Origin: Bacteroidaceae bacterium
GTDB lineage: Bacteria > Bacteroidota > Bacteroidia > Bacteroidales > Bacteroidaceae
DNA: 42,524 bases
Direction: 5' to 3'
Assembly: GCA_017540585.1 (NCBI GenBank)
Contig: JAFYAT010000015.1
Location: 1 to 42,524 of the forward strand
Part shown: positions 1 through 9,566 of the stretch, in pieces
Layout: each line of letters begins with the position of its first letter
How positions within the stretch are numbered: position 1 is the first letter of the stretch
Program-made: the position numbers and the translations under genes
Notes under the pieces: model-generated
Told to the model about the DNA's origin: nothing
The model's database searches: none
What the model saw: the letters and a program-made list of their open reading frames with translations, nothing else

Positions 1-164
1 CATATTAAAAAAACAGTCAAGAAACAGAACAAAAACAAGAAAAAACATGTTTTTTTTGATTTTATTTGGTTTTTACCATGTTTTTTTAACTGGCCGCACT
101 GCGGCAAAAAACAACATACAGTTTCAACCGTACAGGTCGTTTAATTTCCCATAGTGCTGAATAG

Positions 165-189
165 CCGCCCCCTTTGGGGGTCGGGGGGC
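165..189. repeat. G/C-rich palindrome in the leader of the first gene
   Basis: A C-run, TTT and a G-run (CCCCCTTTGGGGG core) form a self-complementary G/C-rich stretch just before the esterase start at 211. It stands out from the A/T-rich sequence at 1-120. It resembles the other G/C-rich intergenic palindromes in this window (8070-8100, 9400-9465). It may be a dispersed repeat or a structured leader that affects translation of the esterase. I see no TAnnTTTG box in 1-210, so the promoter probably lies outside the window or is weak. Confidence 0.45.
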
Positions 190-210
190 ATGGGATATAG
201 AATAACAAAT

Positions 211-1527
211 ATGAGACGAATAAATACACTTATCACGATAATGGTTCTGACCTGCGCATTGGCAGTGACGAACACTTACGCACAGGTTCGTGGTACAAAC
301 ATTACCGTTACGGTAACGCCTGACCACAAGGACTGGAACTACAAGGTGGGCGAGAAGATTGAGTATGACGTGTGTGTGCTCAAGTCAAGCACTCTGCTTG
401 ACAATGCCAGCATCTCATACGAGATGGGACCGGAGATGTACCCAGAGGTTAAGAAGGACATGACACTCAAGACAGGAAACACAAGGATTGTGGGCAAGAT
501 GAGTAAGCCTGGTTTTTATAAGCTGAAGGTTACGGCTCATGTGGGTGGCAAGGATTACGAGAACTGGTGTACTGTAGCCGTATCTCCGGAGAAGATTGTG
601 CCAAGCACACAATGTCCGAAGGACTTTGATGAGTTCTGGACAAAGACGGCAGAGCAGGCAAGGTGGACAAGTCTTGAACCTACGTTCGAGCTTCTTCCTC
701 TCAAGAGTACACCTGCTGTAAACACATATCAGGTAAGTTTCCAGAATGACCAGTGGGGACGCAGGATATACGGTATTCTCAACGTACCTACAAAGCCGGG
801 CAAGTATCCTGCACTTCTCCGTGTTCCTGGAGCTGGAGCACGCCCATACAATGGCGACAGTTGGTTTGCAAGCAATGGCGCGATACTTCTGGAGATAGGT
901 ATTCATGGTGTTCCTGTCATTTATGAGCGCGACTACTATGAACGACTGATGCAGACAGCAGTCAACGAATACTGGTGGTACGGAACGAATGACAAGAACA
1001 AGAGCTACTACAAGAAGGTCATCACTGGCTGCCTCCGTGCAATCGACCTCATAGCAACGCTTGACAGCCTCAACCCTTCGCTCGGTGTGGGATGGGACGG
1101 CAAGAACCTTGGCGTTACGGGTTCAAGTCAGGGAGGATTCCTCACTCTCGTATGTACGGCTCTCGACAAGCGCGTGAGCTGTTATGGTGCAGTACATGCT
1201 GCCCTTTGCGACCATGAGTCTTCGCTCAAGAAGGTTGCGTGCGGATGGCCTCATTACTACTATAATGTAGCCAATCCTGACCCACGTGACATAGAGAATA
1301 TGCGCTACTACGACGGTGTGAACTTTGCACGCAGGATTACCGTCCCAGGCTATTTCTCCTTCGGATATAATGATGACGTGGTGCCGCCAACATCATCTTA
1401 CGGCACATATAATATAGTGACAGCAGAAAAGACTCTCTCCGTATATCCCCAGACAGCCCACTTCTGGTATCAGGAGCAATGGGACGAATGGCAGGGATGG
1501 TTATTAAAACATTTAGGTATAAAATAA
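211..1527 (+). CDS. CE7-family acetyl esterase (acetylxylan esterase-like), exported
   Basis: This 438-residue protein probably removes acetyl groups from hemicellulose oligosaccharides in the periplasm. The start at 211 is preferred over in-frame ATGs at 154 and 190 because it opens directly into a signal peptide (MRRINTLITIMVLTCALA, cleavage near NTYAQ). An N-terminal beta-rich domain (about 25-140) precedes an alpha/beta-hydrolase domain. The nucleophile elbow is GSSQGG with Ser306; Asp388 lies in NDDVVPP and His417 in TAHFW, the order and spacing of CE7 enzymes (Axe1/cephalosporin C deacetylase family). It heads a mannan cluster, so acetylated glucomannan or galactomannan is the likely substrate, though that is inference. 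The family call is strong; substrate specificity is not readable from sequence. Confidence 0.9.
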   Translation: MRRINTLITIMVLTCALAVTNTYAQVRGTNITVTVTPDHKDWNYKVGEKIEYDVCVLKSSTLLDNASISYEMGPEMYPEVKKDMTLKTGNTRIVGKMSKPGFYKLKVTAHVGGKDYENWCTVAVSPEKIVPSTQCPKDFDEFWTKTAEQARWTSLEPTFELLPLKSTPAVNTYQVSFQNDQWGRRIYGILNVPTKPGKYPALLRVPGAGARPYNGDSWFASNGAILLEIGIHGVPVIYERDYYERLMQTAVNEYWWYGTNDKNKSYYKKVITGCLRAIDLIATLDSLNPSLGVGWDGKNLGVTGSSQGGFLTLVCTALDKRVSCYGAVHAALCDHESSLKKVACGWPHYYYNVANPDPRDIENMRYYDGVNFARRITVPGYFSFGYNDDVVPPTSSYGTYNIVTAEKTLSVYPQTAHFWYQEQWDEWQGWLLKHLGIK

Positions 1528-1690
1528 TTATAGTTTAACTTGTAGTTAAATTGTAGTTAAAATGGAGTTATATAGGAAGTTAAAAAGACGTTTGATTGTT
1601 CGCTATTTTCGTTTATCCAAAACGGACATTCGTCTTTTTTACTCCACTTTAACTACTCTTTAACTCCTTTTTAACTTCTTGCAAGTAAAG
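1528..1690. terminator. Large imperfect inverted repeat, probable bidirectional terminator or attenuator
   Basis: The intergenic space after the esterase holds an extended imperfect inverted repeat. The left arm repeats TAGTTAAA-type units and ends AAAAAGACG near 1590. The right arm begins CGTCTTTTTT near 1632 and runs through ACTCC/TTTAACT units. The innermost stem (AAAAAGACG/CGTCTTTTT) is followed by a T-run, as in a rho-independent terminator. Similar GTTAAA-rich stretches occur at 6625-6710 and 39855-39975. It may separate the esterase transcript from the phosphorylase gene or only dampen read-through. Confidence 0.5.
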
Positions 1691-1742
1691 CGTAAGCTGA
1701 ACTTGCGAAACTTAAATAAAATAATTGAGCTACACAAAGAAT

Positions 1743-4232
1743 ATGGACAACAAGACTTACGGTTACTTTGATGACGAAAACAGAGAGTACGTCATCACCG
1801 ACCCTGCTACGCCTTTTCCATGGATCAACTACCTTGGAAATGAGGATTTCTTTGGATTGATATCCAACACGGCTGGTGGATACGATTTCTACAAGGATGC
1901 CAAGTTCCGACGCATAACGCGTTACAGGTACAATGGTGTGCCTATGGACAATGGCGGTCGCTATTTCTATATAAATGACAATGGTACTGTGTGGAATCCA
2001 GGATGGAAACCTTGCAAGACTCCGCTCGACAAGTATGAGTGCCGTCATGGCATGAACTACACACGCATTACGGCTGCAAAGAACGGCATAGAGGCAAGCG
2101 TCCTCTTCTTTGTTCCTCTTCACACATGGGCAGAGGTGCAGAAGGTGACACTCAGGAACACGACCAGCGAGGTGAAGAAGATAAAGCTCTTCTCCTTTGC
2201 CGAGTGGTGTCTGTGGAATGCAGCTACGGACATGGAGAACTTCCAGCGCAACTGGTCAACAGGCGAGGTGGAGATTGACGGCAGCGTCATCTACCACAAG
2301 ACGGAATACAAGGAACGTCGCAACCACTACGCATATTACTCAGTAAATGTTCCTATACAGGGATATGACACCGACCGCGAGAGTTTCATCGGTCTGTACA
2401 ATGAGTTTGCCGACCCACAGTGTGTGATGGCTGGCAAGCCTGCCAACTCACTTGCTCACGGATGGTCACCCGTTGCCTCACATTATATAGAGGTAGAACT
2501 GAAGCCTGGCGAAAGCAATGACTTCATCTTTCTTCTCGGTTATGTAGAGAATGAGCAGGACGAAAAGTTCTCAAAGGAAGACATCATACGTAAGGCAAAG
2601 GGCGAACTTATCTCATCACAAGCAAGCGACGTAACCCTTGTCAACAAAAAGAAAGCACTTGAAACAATACAACGCTTCTCTACCGTAGAAGCCGTGGACA
2701 AGGCTTTCGATGAGTTGCACAAGATGTGGAACGAGTTGCTTGACAAGTACATAGTCAAGAGTGATGATGAGCGTCTCAACCGTATGGTCAACATCTGGAA
2801 CCAGTACCAGTGTATGATAACGTTCAACTTCTCACGCTCGGCTTCATTCTTCGAGAGCGGCATAGGTCGTGGCATGGGCTTCCGCGATTCCAATCAGGAC
2901 CTTGTGGGATTCGTGCATCAGGTGTCAAGCCGTGCACGTGAGCGCATCATAGACATTGCTTCCACCCAGTTCCCTGACGGCGGATGCTATCATCAGTACC
3001 AGCCTCTCACCAAGCGTGGCAACAACGACATAGGCGGTGGATTCAACGATGACCCTATGTGGCTCATCTTCGGTACTGTTGCCTATATAAAGGAGACGGG
3101 CGACCTGTCCATACTTGACGAGATGGTGCCTTGGGACAATCAACCGGGTACGGAGGTGACGCTCTTTGAACATCTCAAGATTTCATTCAACCATGTCGTC
3201 GAGAACCTCGGTCCTCATGCGCTTCCACTCATCGGACGTGCCGACTGGAACGACTGTCTCAACCTCAACTGTTTCTCTTGGGATCCTAACGAGAGTTTCC
3301 AGACAACGGAGAACAAGACAGAAGGTTCAAAGGCAGAGTCGCTGATGATTGCAGGACTCTTCGTGCTCTGCGGTCGTGACTACGTGGCACTCTGTGAGCA
3401 CATAGGCAAGGAGGAAGAGGCGGAGCGTTGCAAGGCTCACATAAACAATATGATTGCTGCCGTGAAGAAGGACGGCTGGGACGGCGAATGGTATCTTCGT
3501 GCCTACGACTTCTACGGCAATAAGATTGGCTCAAAGGAGAATGAGGAAGGCAAGATATTCATCGAGTCACAGGGATTCTGTACCATGGCTGGCATCGGTC
3601 TTGAGGACGGCATGGTGGATAAGGCTCTTGACTCATGCAAGAAGTACCTCGACTGTGAACACGGTATGGTACTCAATCATCCTGCATACACGACCTATCA
3701 CGTCGAGATGGGCGAGATAAGTTCATACCCTGCTGGCTACAAGGAGAATGCAGGTATCTTCTGCCACAACAATCCTTGGGTCATCATCGGTGAGACCGTG
3801 GCAGGACGTGGTAATGACGCATGGGAGCACTACACCAAGATATGTCCAGCATGGATAAAGGACCAGACCCTCCACAAGGTTGAGCCATACGTCTATTCGC
3901 AGATGGTGGCAGGTAAGGATGCTGCAAAACCTGGTGAGGGCAAGAACTCATGGCTCACGGGTACAGCTGCATGGAACTGGTATGCGATAACACAGTTCAT
4001 ACTTGGTATCAAGCCAACATTTGACGGTATAGAGATTGACCCTTGCATCCCATCTGACATGAAGGAGTACAGCGTCAAGCGCATCCTCCGTGGTGCTGAG
4101 TTTGACATCCACGTGTCTAATCCCAACGGAGCACAGAAGGGTGTCAAGAGCATTACCGTTGACGGCAAAGAGATACAAGGCAATATCATTCGATTCACAA
4201 CAGGCAAGCATAAGGTGGAGGTGAGGATGTAA
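1743..4232 (+). CDS. GH94 family phosphorylase (cellobiose phosphorylase-like)
   Basis: This 829-residue protein has no signal peptide and should act in the cytosol, using phosphate to split a beta-linked gluco-oligosaccharide into alpha-glucose 1-phosphate and a shorter sugar. The ATG at 1743 fits the family N-terminus ([21 protein letters not shown] pattern) better than the TTG at 1725. An N-terminal beta-sandwich is followed by an (alpha/alpha)6 barrel with the GH94 signatures [10 protein letters not shown] and [10 protein letters not shown]; Asp504 is the expected general acid. Length matches cellobiose phosphorylases. In this cluster it could process cello-units released from glucomannan, which would complement the GH130 enzyme that handles mannosyl-glucose. 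It overlaps no neighbour, and the GH26 gene starts 6 bases after its stop, so the two are surely co-transcribed. Confidence 0.88.
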   Translation: MDNKTYGYFDDENREYVITDPATPFPWINYLGNEDFFGLISNTAGGYDFYKDAKFRRITRYRYNGVPMDNGGRYFYINDNGTVWNPGWKPCKTPLDKYECRHGMNYTRITAAKNGIEASVLFFVPLHTWAEVQKVTLRNTTSEVKKIKLFSFAEWCLWNAATDMENFQRNWSTGEVEIDGSVIYHKTEYKERRNHYAYYSVNVPIQGYDTDRESFIGLYNEFADPQCVMAGKPANSLAHGWSPVASHYIEVELKPGESNDFIFLLGYVENEQDEKFSKEDIIRKAKGELISSQASDVTLVNKKKALETIQRFSTVEAVDKAFDELHKMWNELLDKYIVKSDDERLNRMVNIWNQYQCMITFNFSRSASFFESGIGRGMGFRDSNQDLVGFVHQVSSRARERIIDIASTQFPDGGCYHQYQPLTKRGNNDIGGGFNDDPMWLIFGTVAYIKETGDLSILDEMVPWDNQPGTEVTLFEHLKISFNHVVENLGPHALPLIGRADWNDCLNLNCFSWDPNESFQTTENKTEGSKAESLMIAGLFVLCGRDYVALCEHIGKEEEAERCKAHINNMIAAVKKDGWDGEWYLRAYDFYGNKIGSKENEEGKIFIESQGFCTMAGIGLEDGMVDKALDSCKKYLDCEHGMVLNHPAYTTYHVEMGEISSYPAGYKENAGIFCHNNPWVIIGETVAGRGNDAWEHYTKICPAWIKDQTLHKVEPYVYSQMVAGKDAAKPGEGKNSWLTGTAAWNWYAITQFILGIKPTFDGIEIDPCIPSDMKEYSVKRILRGAEFDIHVSNPNGAQKGVKSITVDGKEIQGNIIRFTTGKHKVEVRM

Positions 4233-4238
4233 TTGTTT

Positions 4239-5375
4239 ATGAAACATACTATTATATTAACATCATTTCTTCTTTGCTTCCTCACATTGAGTGCAGCACA
4301 GAAGACGCCAGCGGAGAAGCTTATTGCAAGGCTTCAGAAGCTACATCAGAAAGGATACATGTACGGACATCAGGATGATCCTTTCTATGGAATAACATGG
4401 GAATGGGACACCGACCGTAGCGACACCAAGGAACTGGTGGGCGACTACCCTGCTGTCATGGGCTTCGACCTCGGTGGTATAGAGATGGGTGACGAGAAGA
4501 ATCTCGACAGCGTACCTTTCAACCGCATACGTGAGGAGATAATCAGCCACTACTATCGTGGAGGTATCATCACCATATCATGGCATCCTCGCAATCCACT
4601 CACGGGTACTACCGCATGGATTGAGAAGGACATAGAGAGATATGACAATGCTGTCAATGCACTCCGTGCCATCAATCATGAACGACTGGTGAAGCAGATT
4701 GTCAACCCTAAGCATACAGTCAGGTCTGTACTCACGGGTGGTAGTCAGCACGCCAAGTTCACGGAATGGATGAACCGTGTGACTATGTTTCTCAAGTCAC
4801 TCACGGACAATAAGGGCAATCCTATCCCAGTCATCTTCCGACCATGGCACGAGAACAACGGTTCATGGTTCTGGTGGGGACAAAACAACTGTACAGATGA
4901 CGAGTTCCAAACTCTCTGGAACATGCTCCAGGACTATGTCAACAAGCAACTGCCTACGAGCATCGTATGGAGCTACTCACCAAACCTTGACGGAATGTGG
5001 ACAGAGACACGCTTTCTCAAACGTTATCCTGGCGACAGCCGTGTCGATTTGATTGGTCTCGATGCCTATCAATGGGGTACGGAAGCAGATTTCAAGGCTG
5101 GAGTGACTGCCGACTTGAAATTTATTAGTACATTTGCATCACAGCATTGCAAACTCATTGCCATGACTGAGTGCGGCTACCAGAACTCGCCCGATGCCAC
5201 ATGGTGGACAAGGGTATTCAAGCCGCTCATCGAGAACTATCCAGTATGCTATTTCCTTCCTTGGCGCAACTACAAGAAGGAACACTTCGGAGCAAGCAAG
5301 GATGCCAAGACAGCCGAAGACTTCAAGGCATGGGCAAAGAACAAGCGTCTGTTGCTACTCAATGATATAAAATAG
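4239..5375 (+). CDS. GH26 endo-beta-1,4-mannanase, secreted
   Basis: This 378-residue protein begins with a signal peptide (MKHTIILTSFLLCFLTLSAAQ). The ATG at 4239 is chosen over the TTG at 4233. It has no obvious lipobox, so it is probably periplasmic or secreted rather than a surface lipoprotein. It matches GH26 mannanases over its full length: the acid/base Glu205 sits in RPWHENNGSWFWWG and the nucleophile Glu311 in AMTECGYQ. It hydrolyses beta-1,4-mannan to manno-oligosaccharides, chiefly mannobiose in many family members. The position directly after the GH94 gene and before GH130 matches the Bacteroides-type pathway in which mannanase, transporter, epimerase and mannosylglucose phosphorylase work in series. 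Confidence 0.93.
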   Translation: MKHTIILTSFLLCFLTLSAAQKTPAEKLIARLQKLHQKGYMYGHQDDPFYGITWEWDTDRSDTKELVGDYPAVMGFDLGGIEMGDEKNLDSVPFNRIREEIISHYYRGGIITISWHPRNPLTGTTAWIEKDIERYDNAVNALRAINHERLVKQIVNPKHTVRSVLTGGSQHAKFTEWMNRVTMFLKSLTDNKGNPIPVIFRPWHENNGSWFWWGQNNCTDDEFQTLWNMLQDYVNKQLPTSIVWSYSPNLDGMWTETRFLKRYPGDSRVDLIGLDAYQWGTEADFKAGVTADLKFISTFASQHCKLIAMTECGYQNSPDATWWTRVFKPLIENYPVCYFLPWRNYKKEHFGASKDAKTAEDFKAWAKNKRLLLLNDIK

Positions 5376-5412
5376 ACTAACCTCTAATTACTAATTACTC
5401 ATTATCAAAACT

Positions 5413-6609
5413 ATGACATTCAAAGAAATGGTTTCCGCCGTTCGTACTCGTCATGAGGCACTTCTCTCACGCAAAAACATACCAGAAGAGGGAGGCAACG
5501 GCATATATACAAGATACAAATATCCTATCGTTACGGCAGAGCACACACCACTGGAGTGGCGATATGACTTCAACGAGCAGGACAACCCATACTTCATGCA
5601 ACGCATCATGATGAACGCCACCCTCAATAGTGGTGCTATCAAGTGGAACGGCAAGTATGTGCTCGTGGTGCGTGTGGAAGGTGCTGACCGCAAGAGCTTC
5701 TTTGCGGTGGCAGAGTCGCCTAACGGTATTGACAATTTCCGTTTCTGGGACGAGCCTATCACCATGCCAGAGGATGAGATACCTGGTACTAACGTCTATG
5801 ACATGCGTCTTACCAAGCACGAGGATGGTTGGATATACGGACTCTTCTGCGTGGAACGTCACGACGACTCCATGCCTAACGACCTCAGTGCCGCTACTGC
5901 CACTTGTGGCATTGCCCGCACAAGAGACCTCGTTAATTGGCAACGCCTCCCAGACCTCAAGGCACAATGTCAGCAACGCAACGTGGTGCTTCACCCAGAG
6001 TTTGTCAATGGCAAGTATGCCCTCTACACACGTCCACAGGACGGCTTCATCGATGCTGGTTCAGGCGGTGGCATAGGATGGGCACTCATCGATGACATTA
6101 CACACGCTGAAGTAAAGGAAGAGGCTATCATCAACGCACGTCACTATCACACCATCATGGAAGTGAAGAACGGCGAGGGTCCTCACCCGATAAAGACACC
6201 AGAGGGCTGGCTTCATCTTGCCCACGGAGTACGTGGTTGTGCTTCGGGCTTGCGATATGTTCTCTATATGTACATGACCGCACTTGACGACCCTACCAAG
6301 GTCATTGCACAACCAGGTGGCTACTTTCTCGTACCACAGGGAGAGGAATACATAGGCGACGTAATGAACGTCACATTTGCCAACGGATGGATTGCCGACG
6401 GATGCGACGATGCTCCACACGGCGGTGCCATGCACTCCATGGACGACAAGGTATATATCTACTATGCCTCTTCCGACACTCGCATGCACGTGGCAACATC
6501 TACCGTGGCACGCCTCGTTGACTACTGCCTCCACACGCCTGCCGATGGATTCACCACTGGTGCAAGCGTGGAGAACATCAAGGCATTGATAAGGAAAAAC
6601 AAAAAATAG
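5413..6609 (+). CDS. GH130 4-O-beta-D-mannosyl-D-glucose phosphorylase
   Basis: This 398-residue cytosolic enzyme resembles GH130 subfamily 1 mannosylglucose phosphorylases, which convert beta-mannosyl-1,4-glucose plus phosphate into alpha-mannose 1-phosphate and glucose. The five-bladed propeller motifs are recognisable, and the catalytic Asp130 lies in TNVYDMRLTKHEDGWIYG. Length and the N-terminus (a long helix, then RYKYPIVTAEHTPLEWRYDF) fit subfamily 1 rather than the mannan-chain phosphorylases. The neighbours supply its substrate: the epimerase gene at 8170 makes mannosylglucose from mannobiose. There is no signal peptide. Subfamily assignment is by recalled motif, not by search. Confidence 0.9.
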   Translation: MTFKEMVSAVRTRHEALLSRKNIPEEGGNGIYTRYKYPIVTAEHTPLEWRYDFNEQDNPYFMQRIMMNATLNSGAIKWNGKYVLVVRVEGADRKSFFAVAESPNGIDNFRFWDEPITMPEDEIPGTNVYDMRLTKHEDGWIYGLFCVERHDDSMPNDLSAATATCGIARTRDLVNWQRLPDLKAQCQQRNVVLHPEFVNGKYALYTRPQDGFIDAGSGGGIGWALIDDITHAEVKEEAIINARHYHTIMEVKNGEGPHPIKTPEGWLHLAHGVRGCASGLRYVLYMYMTALDDPTKVIAQPGGYFLVPQGEEYIGDVMNVTFANGWIADGCDDAPHGGAMHSMDDKVYIYYASSDTRMHVATSTVARLVDYCLHTPADGFTTGASVENIKALIRKNKK

Positions 6610-6714
6610 AAATATTTCTCCTATAGTAAAGAGGAGTAAATAGAAGTAAAAGGAGCAAGTTGAAAACTTGCGAAACTTTTAATTTTTAATTTTTAACTTT
6701 TAACTCTGAAAGTT

Positions 6715-8046
6715 ATGGCAACCTTAAAAGAAAAAATCGGTTATGCACTCGGTGATGCTGCCTCAGGCGGTATCACATGGAAGATTATGTCAATAGCTTT
6801 TCCATTCTTCTTTACAAATGTATTCGGACTATCGCTTGCCGACACAGCAGCACTCATGCTCATAGCACGTATGTTTGATGTCGTCACCGACCCAATCATG
6901 GGTAGTCTTGCCGACCGTACACAGTCTCGCTGGGGCACATACCGCCCTTGGCTCATCTTCGGCTCAGTACCGTTCGGCATCATCTTTGCACTCCTGCTCT
7001 TCACACCCGAACTGGGTGAGACAGGCAAGCGCATCTATGCCTACAGTCTCTACCTCATGATGATGGCAATATATACTGCCGTCAACGTGCCTTACGGCTC
7101 ACTCCTCGGCGTGATGACGGAGGACGACAACGAGAAAAACGAGTTCTCCTCCTATCGTATGGTAGGAGCATACGCCATGGGATTCGTCACTCTCTATTCG
7201 TTCCCTTATCTCCAGAAGATGATAGGCGGAACGGATGCACACCAGTATGCAGTACTCGGAGCAGGCTTCGGACTTCTTGCAGCACTCATGACACTTGCTT
7301 GCGGACTCCTCACAAAGGAACGTGTCAAGCAGGTGCGTGCCGAGAGTTTCTCGTTCAAGCAGTTCGGCAACCTCTTCAAGAACAAGCCGTGGATATTCCT
7401 TACACTCATAGGAATATGCACCAACTTCTTCAACGGCTTCCGCTATGCCGTGGCAAGCTACATGGTAACATACTGCCTCGGTGGCGATGTCACCATCGGT
7501 AGCCTCATCATCAACTATACAGTCTTCATGGCATTCGGCGAGGTGACATGTATGATATTCGGTGGTCTCTCACCTAAGTTCACCAAGTGGGTAGGTTCAA
7601 AGCGCAAGGCATTCATCTGGTCTTCCGCCATCTGCCTTGTACTCTCTCTCACATTCTTCTTCGTACCGATGAGTCCAGACTACATCTGGGTGATGGTCGC
7701 TCTCGTCATACTTACCTCCGTAGGCGTGGGCTTCTATTCCCCATTGCTATGGTCAATGTATGCCGACGTGGCTGACTATGCAACAGAGAAGGACGGTACA
7801 TCATCCACAGGACTCATATTCTCCTCTGGAACGATGTCACAGAAACTTGGTGGTGCCGTGTCTGGCTCACTCATTGCCATCCTCCTCAAGCTCGCTGGTG
7901 CAACGATGGACGAGAACAACACACTTGACGTTGCCTCTATTGACGATAATGTCAAGTCGATGATATGGGCTATCTTCTCTATCTTCCCAGCCATCATTGC
8001 CTTAATCATGGGCTATCTGGCGTATCTGTATCCGATAAAGAAATAA
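6715..8046 (+). CDS. GPH-family (MFS) sugar:cation symporter for manno-oligosaccharides
   Basis: This 443-residue protein has about twelve hydrophobic helices. The GPH (glycoside-pentoside-hexuronide:cation) pattern is clear: an N-terminal KIGYALGDAASG stretch, then RMFDVVTDPIMGSLADRT with the conserved Asp-rich loop between helices 2 and 3, then RWGTYRPWL. It probably imports mannobiose or related disaccharides across the inner membrane using a cation gradient. It sits between GH130 and the epimerase, the place held by the transporter in the Bacteroides fragilis mannan operon. The ATG at 6715 follows an A/T-rich spacer of about 100 bases with GTTAAA/TTTAAC repeats. Substrate is inferred from context. 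Confidence 0.88.
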   Translation: MATLKEKIGYALGDAASGGITWKIMSIAFPFFFTNVFGLSLADTAALMLIARMFDVVTDPIMGSLADRTQSRWGTYRPWLIFGSVPFGIIFALLLFTPELGETGKRIYAYSLYLMMMAIYTAVNVPYGSLLGVMTEDDNEKNEFSSYRMVGAYAMGFVTLYSFPYLQKMIGGTDAHQYAVLGAGFGLLAALMTLACGLLTKERVKQVRAESFSFKQFGNLFKNKPWIFLTLIGICTNFFNGFRYAVASYMVTYCLGGDVTIGSLIINYTVFMAFGEVTCMIFGGLSPKFTKWVGSKRKAFIWSSAICLVLSLTFFFVPMSPDYIWVMVALVILTSVGVGFYSPLLWSMYADVADYATEKDGTSSTGLIFSSGTMSQKLGGAVSGSLIAILLKLAGATMDENNTLDVASIDDNVKSMIWAIFSIFPAIIALIMGYLAYLYPIKK

Positions 8047-8059
8047 GGCAAGCCCCAGG

Positions 8060-8105
8060 ACTCAAGGCCCCACCCCAGCCCTCCCGTGGGGAGGGAGCGG
8101 AAGGC
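8060..8105. repeat. REP-like palindrome (CCCCAGCCCTCCC family), copy 1
   Basis: A G/C-rich palindrome (CCCTCCC GT GGGGAGGG core) follows the transporter stop by about 25 bases. The flank CCCCAGCCCTCCC recurs at 9400-9420, and its reverse form occurs at the right end of the window (42405-42524). It may act as a transcript-stabilising or terminating hairpin inside the operon. Confidence 0.6.
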
Positions 8106-8169
8106 ACTCATCGATGCTTTGCCGTGCACGACAAAGCAAAATCTTAATTCATAATTCATAATTTTCCCG

Positions 8170-9390
8170 ATGGAAGAAAGAATCGCAATAATGAAACAGG
8201 AGATGGAGGATGTTCTTCACAATAACATCCTCCGCTTCTGGCTTGACAAGATGCAGGACATGGAGCATGGCGGCTTCTATGGACAGATGGCGGGCGACGG
8301 CACACTCGTCAAGACTGCCAACAAGGGCGGCATACTCAATGCCCGCATACTGTGGTCATTCTCTGCAGCCTATCGTGTGACACATCGCAAGGAATATCTC
8401 GATGCTGCCACACGTGCAAAGGACTATATCCTCCAGTATTTCGTTGACAAGGAATACGGAGGCACATATTGGGAACTCGACTACATGGGCAATCCCGTCG
8501 ATACCAAGAAACAGTTCTATGCACTCGGTTTCATGCTCTACGGATTGAGCGAGTATGTGCGTGTAACCAACAATGAGGAAGTTCTCCAACAAGCTATCGA
8601 TCTCTACCATTGCATTGAGGAGCGCTCTCTTGACAAGCAATACAACGGCTACATAGAAGCACAGACACGTACATGGCAACCTATTGCCGATATGCGTCTC
8701 TCCGAACTTGATGCCAACTATCCCAAGTCACAGAACACACATCTGCACATCATTGAGCCATACACCAACCTCTATCGTTGTCTCAAGGAGATTGACCATA
8801 AGGACACAGCACTCATGCGTTCGGTAGAAGCATCACTACGCAACCTTATCAGCATCTTTACGGACAAGATACTCAATCCAGAGACTCATCACCTCGACCT
8901 CTTCTTTGAGAACGACTGGACACGTGGTGCTGGTCATCTTGAGAGTTACGGTCACGATATCGAGTGTTCATGGCTCATACATGAGGCTGCACTCGTACTT
9001 GGCGATAAGGCTGTGCTCTTTAAGGTTGAACCTATTGTACAACTCATAGCCAAGGCAAGTGAGAAGGGTCTCAATCCTGACGGTTCAATGATTCATGAAG
9101 CAAATCTTGACACAGGTACAAAGGATGACAACCTCCATTGGTGGGTACAGGCAGAGAATGTCGTTGGCTGGTACAATATCTATCAGCATTTCGGCGATGA
9201 GTCCGCACTCGACAAGTCCCTCCATTGCTGGCAGTACATCAAGGACAATCTCATTGACTACGAACATGGTGAGTGGTACTGGAGCCGCGATGCCAAAGGT
9301 AGCCTAAACACCACCGACGACCATGCAGGCTTCTGGAAATGTCCATACCACAACAGCCGCATGTGTCTTGAGATTATGGAGAGGAGATAG
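8170..9390 (+). CDS. AGE-family epimerase, probable cellobiose/mannobiose 2-epimerase
   Basis: This 406-residue cytosolic protein belongs to the N-acylglucosamine/cellobiose 2-epimerase family. It has the (alpha/alpha)6 barrel motifs NARILWSFSAAY, THLHIIEPYTNLYR, GHDIECSWLIHEA (His262, Glu265) and NLHWWVQAENVVGW (His323). These histidines are the general acid/base residues in cellobiose 2-epimerases. It would convert beta-1,4-mannobiose to mannosyl-glucose, the substrate of the GH130 enzyme. The start at 8170 is near the normal family N-terminus. A simple mannose or acylglucosamine epimerase cannot be excluded, but GH26, GH130 and the transporter nearby favour the disaccharide role. Confidence 0.88.
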   Translation: MEERIAIMKQEMEDVLHNNILRFWLDKMQDMEHGGFYGQMAGDGTLVKTANKGGILNARILWSFSAAYRVTHRKEYLDAATRAKDYILQYFVDKEYGGTYWELDYMGNPVDTKKQFYALGFMLYGLSEYVRVTNNEEVLQQAIDLYHCIEERSLDKQYNGYIEAQTRTWQPIADMRLSELDANYPKSQNTHLHIIEPYTNLYRCLKEIDHKDTALMRSVEASLRNLISIFTDKILNPETHHLDLFFENDWTRGAGHLESYGHDIECSWLIHEAALVLGDKAVLFKVEPIVQLIAKASEKGLNPDGSMIHEANLDTGTKDDNLHWWVQAENVVGWYNIYQHFGDESALDKSLHCWQYIKDNLIDYEHGEWYWSRDAKGSLNTTDDHAGFWKCPYHNSRMCLEIMERR

Positions 9391-9394
9391 ACCC

Positions 9395-9465
9395 ACCAGG
9401 ACCCACCCCAGCCCTCCCTATAGGGAGGGAGTAAGTTACCATTCCATTGGGGAGAGCAGGGTAAA
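9395..9465. repeat. REP-like palindrome family, copy 2
   Basis: The stretch CCCCAGCCCTCCCTATAG followed by GGAGGGAG forms a hairpin 25 bases after the epimerase stop. It continues with AAGTTACCA and GGGGAGAGCAGGGT. The same GGGAGGGAG...AAGTTACCA order is seen on the opposite strand near 42405, so this is a dispersed repeat rather than a gene-specific signal. It may work as a terminator. Confidence 0.6.
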
Positions 9466-9514
9466 ATAGCGAACAGAGTAAAATATATTTTTCACTCTTC
9501 ACTTTTCACTTGTG

Positions 9515-9566
9515 CGATAGGCTATCCATTCCTAATTACTCATTCCTAATTACTCATTAAAAAGAG
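9515..9566. repeat. Tandem 14-bp repeat before the isomerase gene
   Basis: The unit CATTCCTAATTACT is present twice in tandem directly before the ATG at 9567. Related TAATTACT units precede the GH130 gene (5380-5405), and the reverse form follows the antiporter gene (42271-42295). It leaves AAAAAGAG as the only possible ribosome-binding sequence. Confidence 0.5.
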
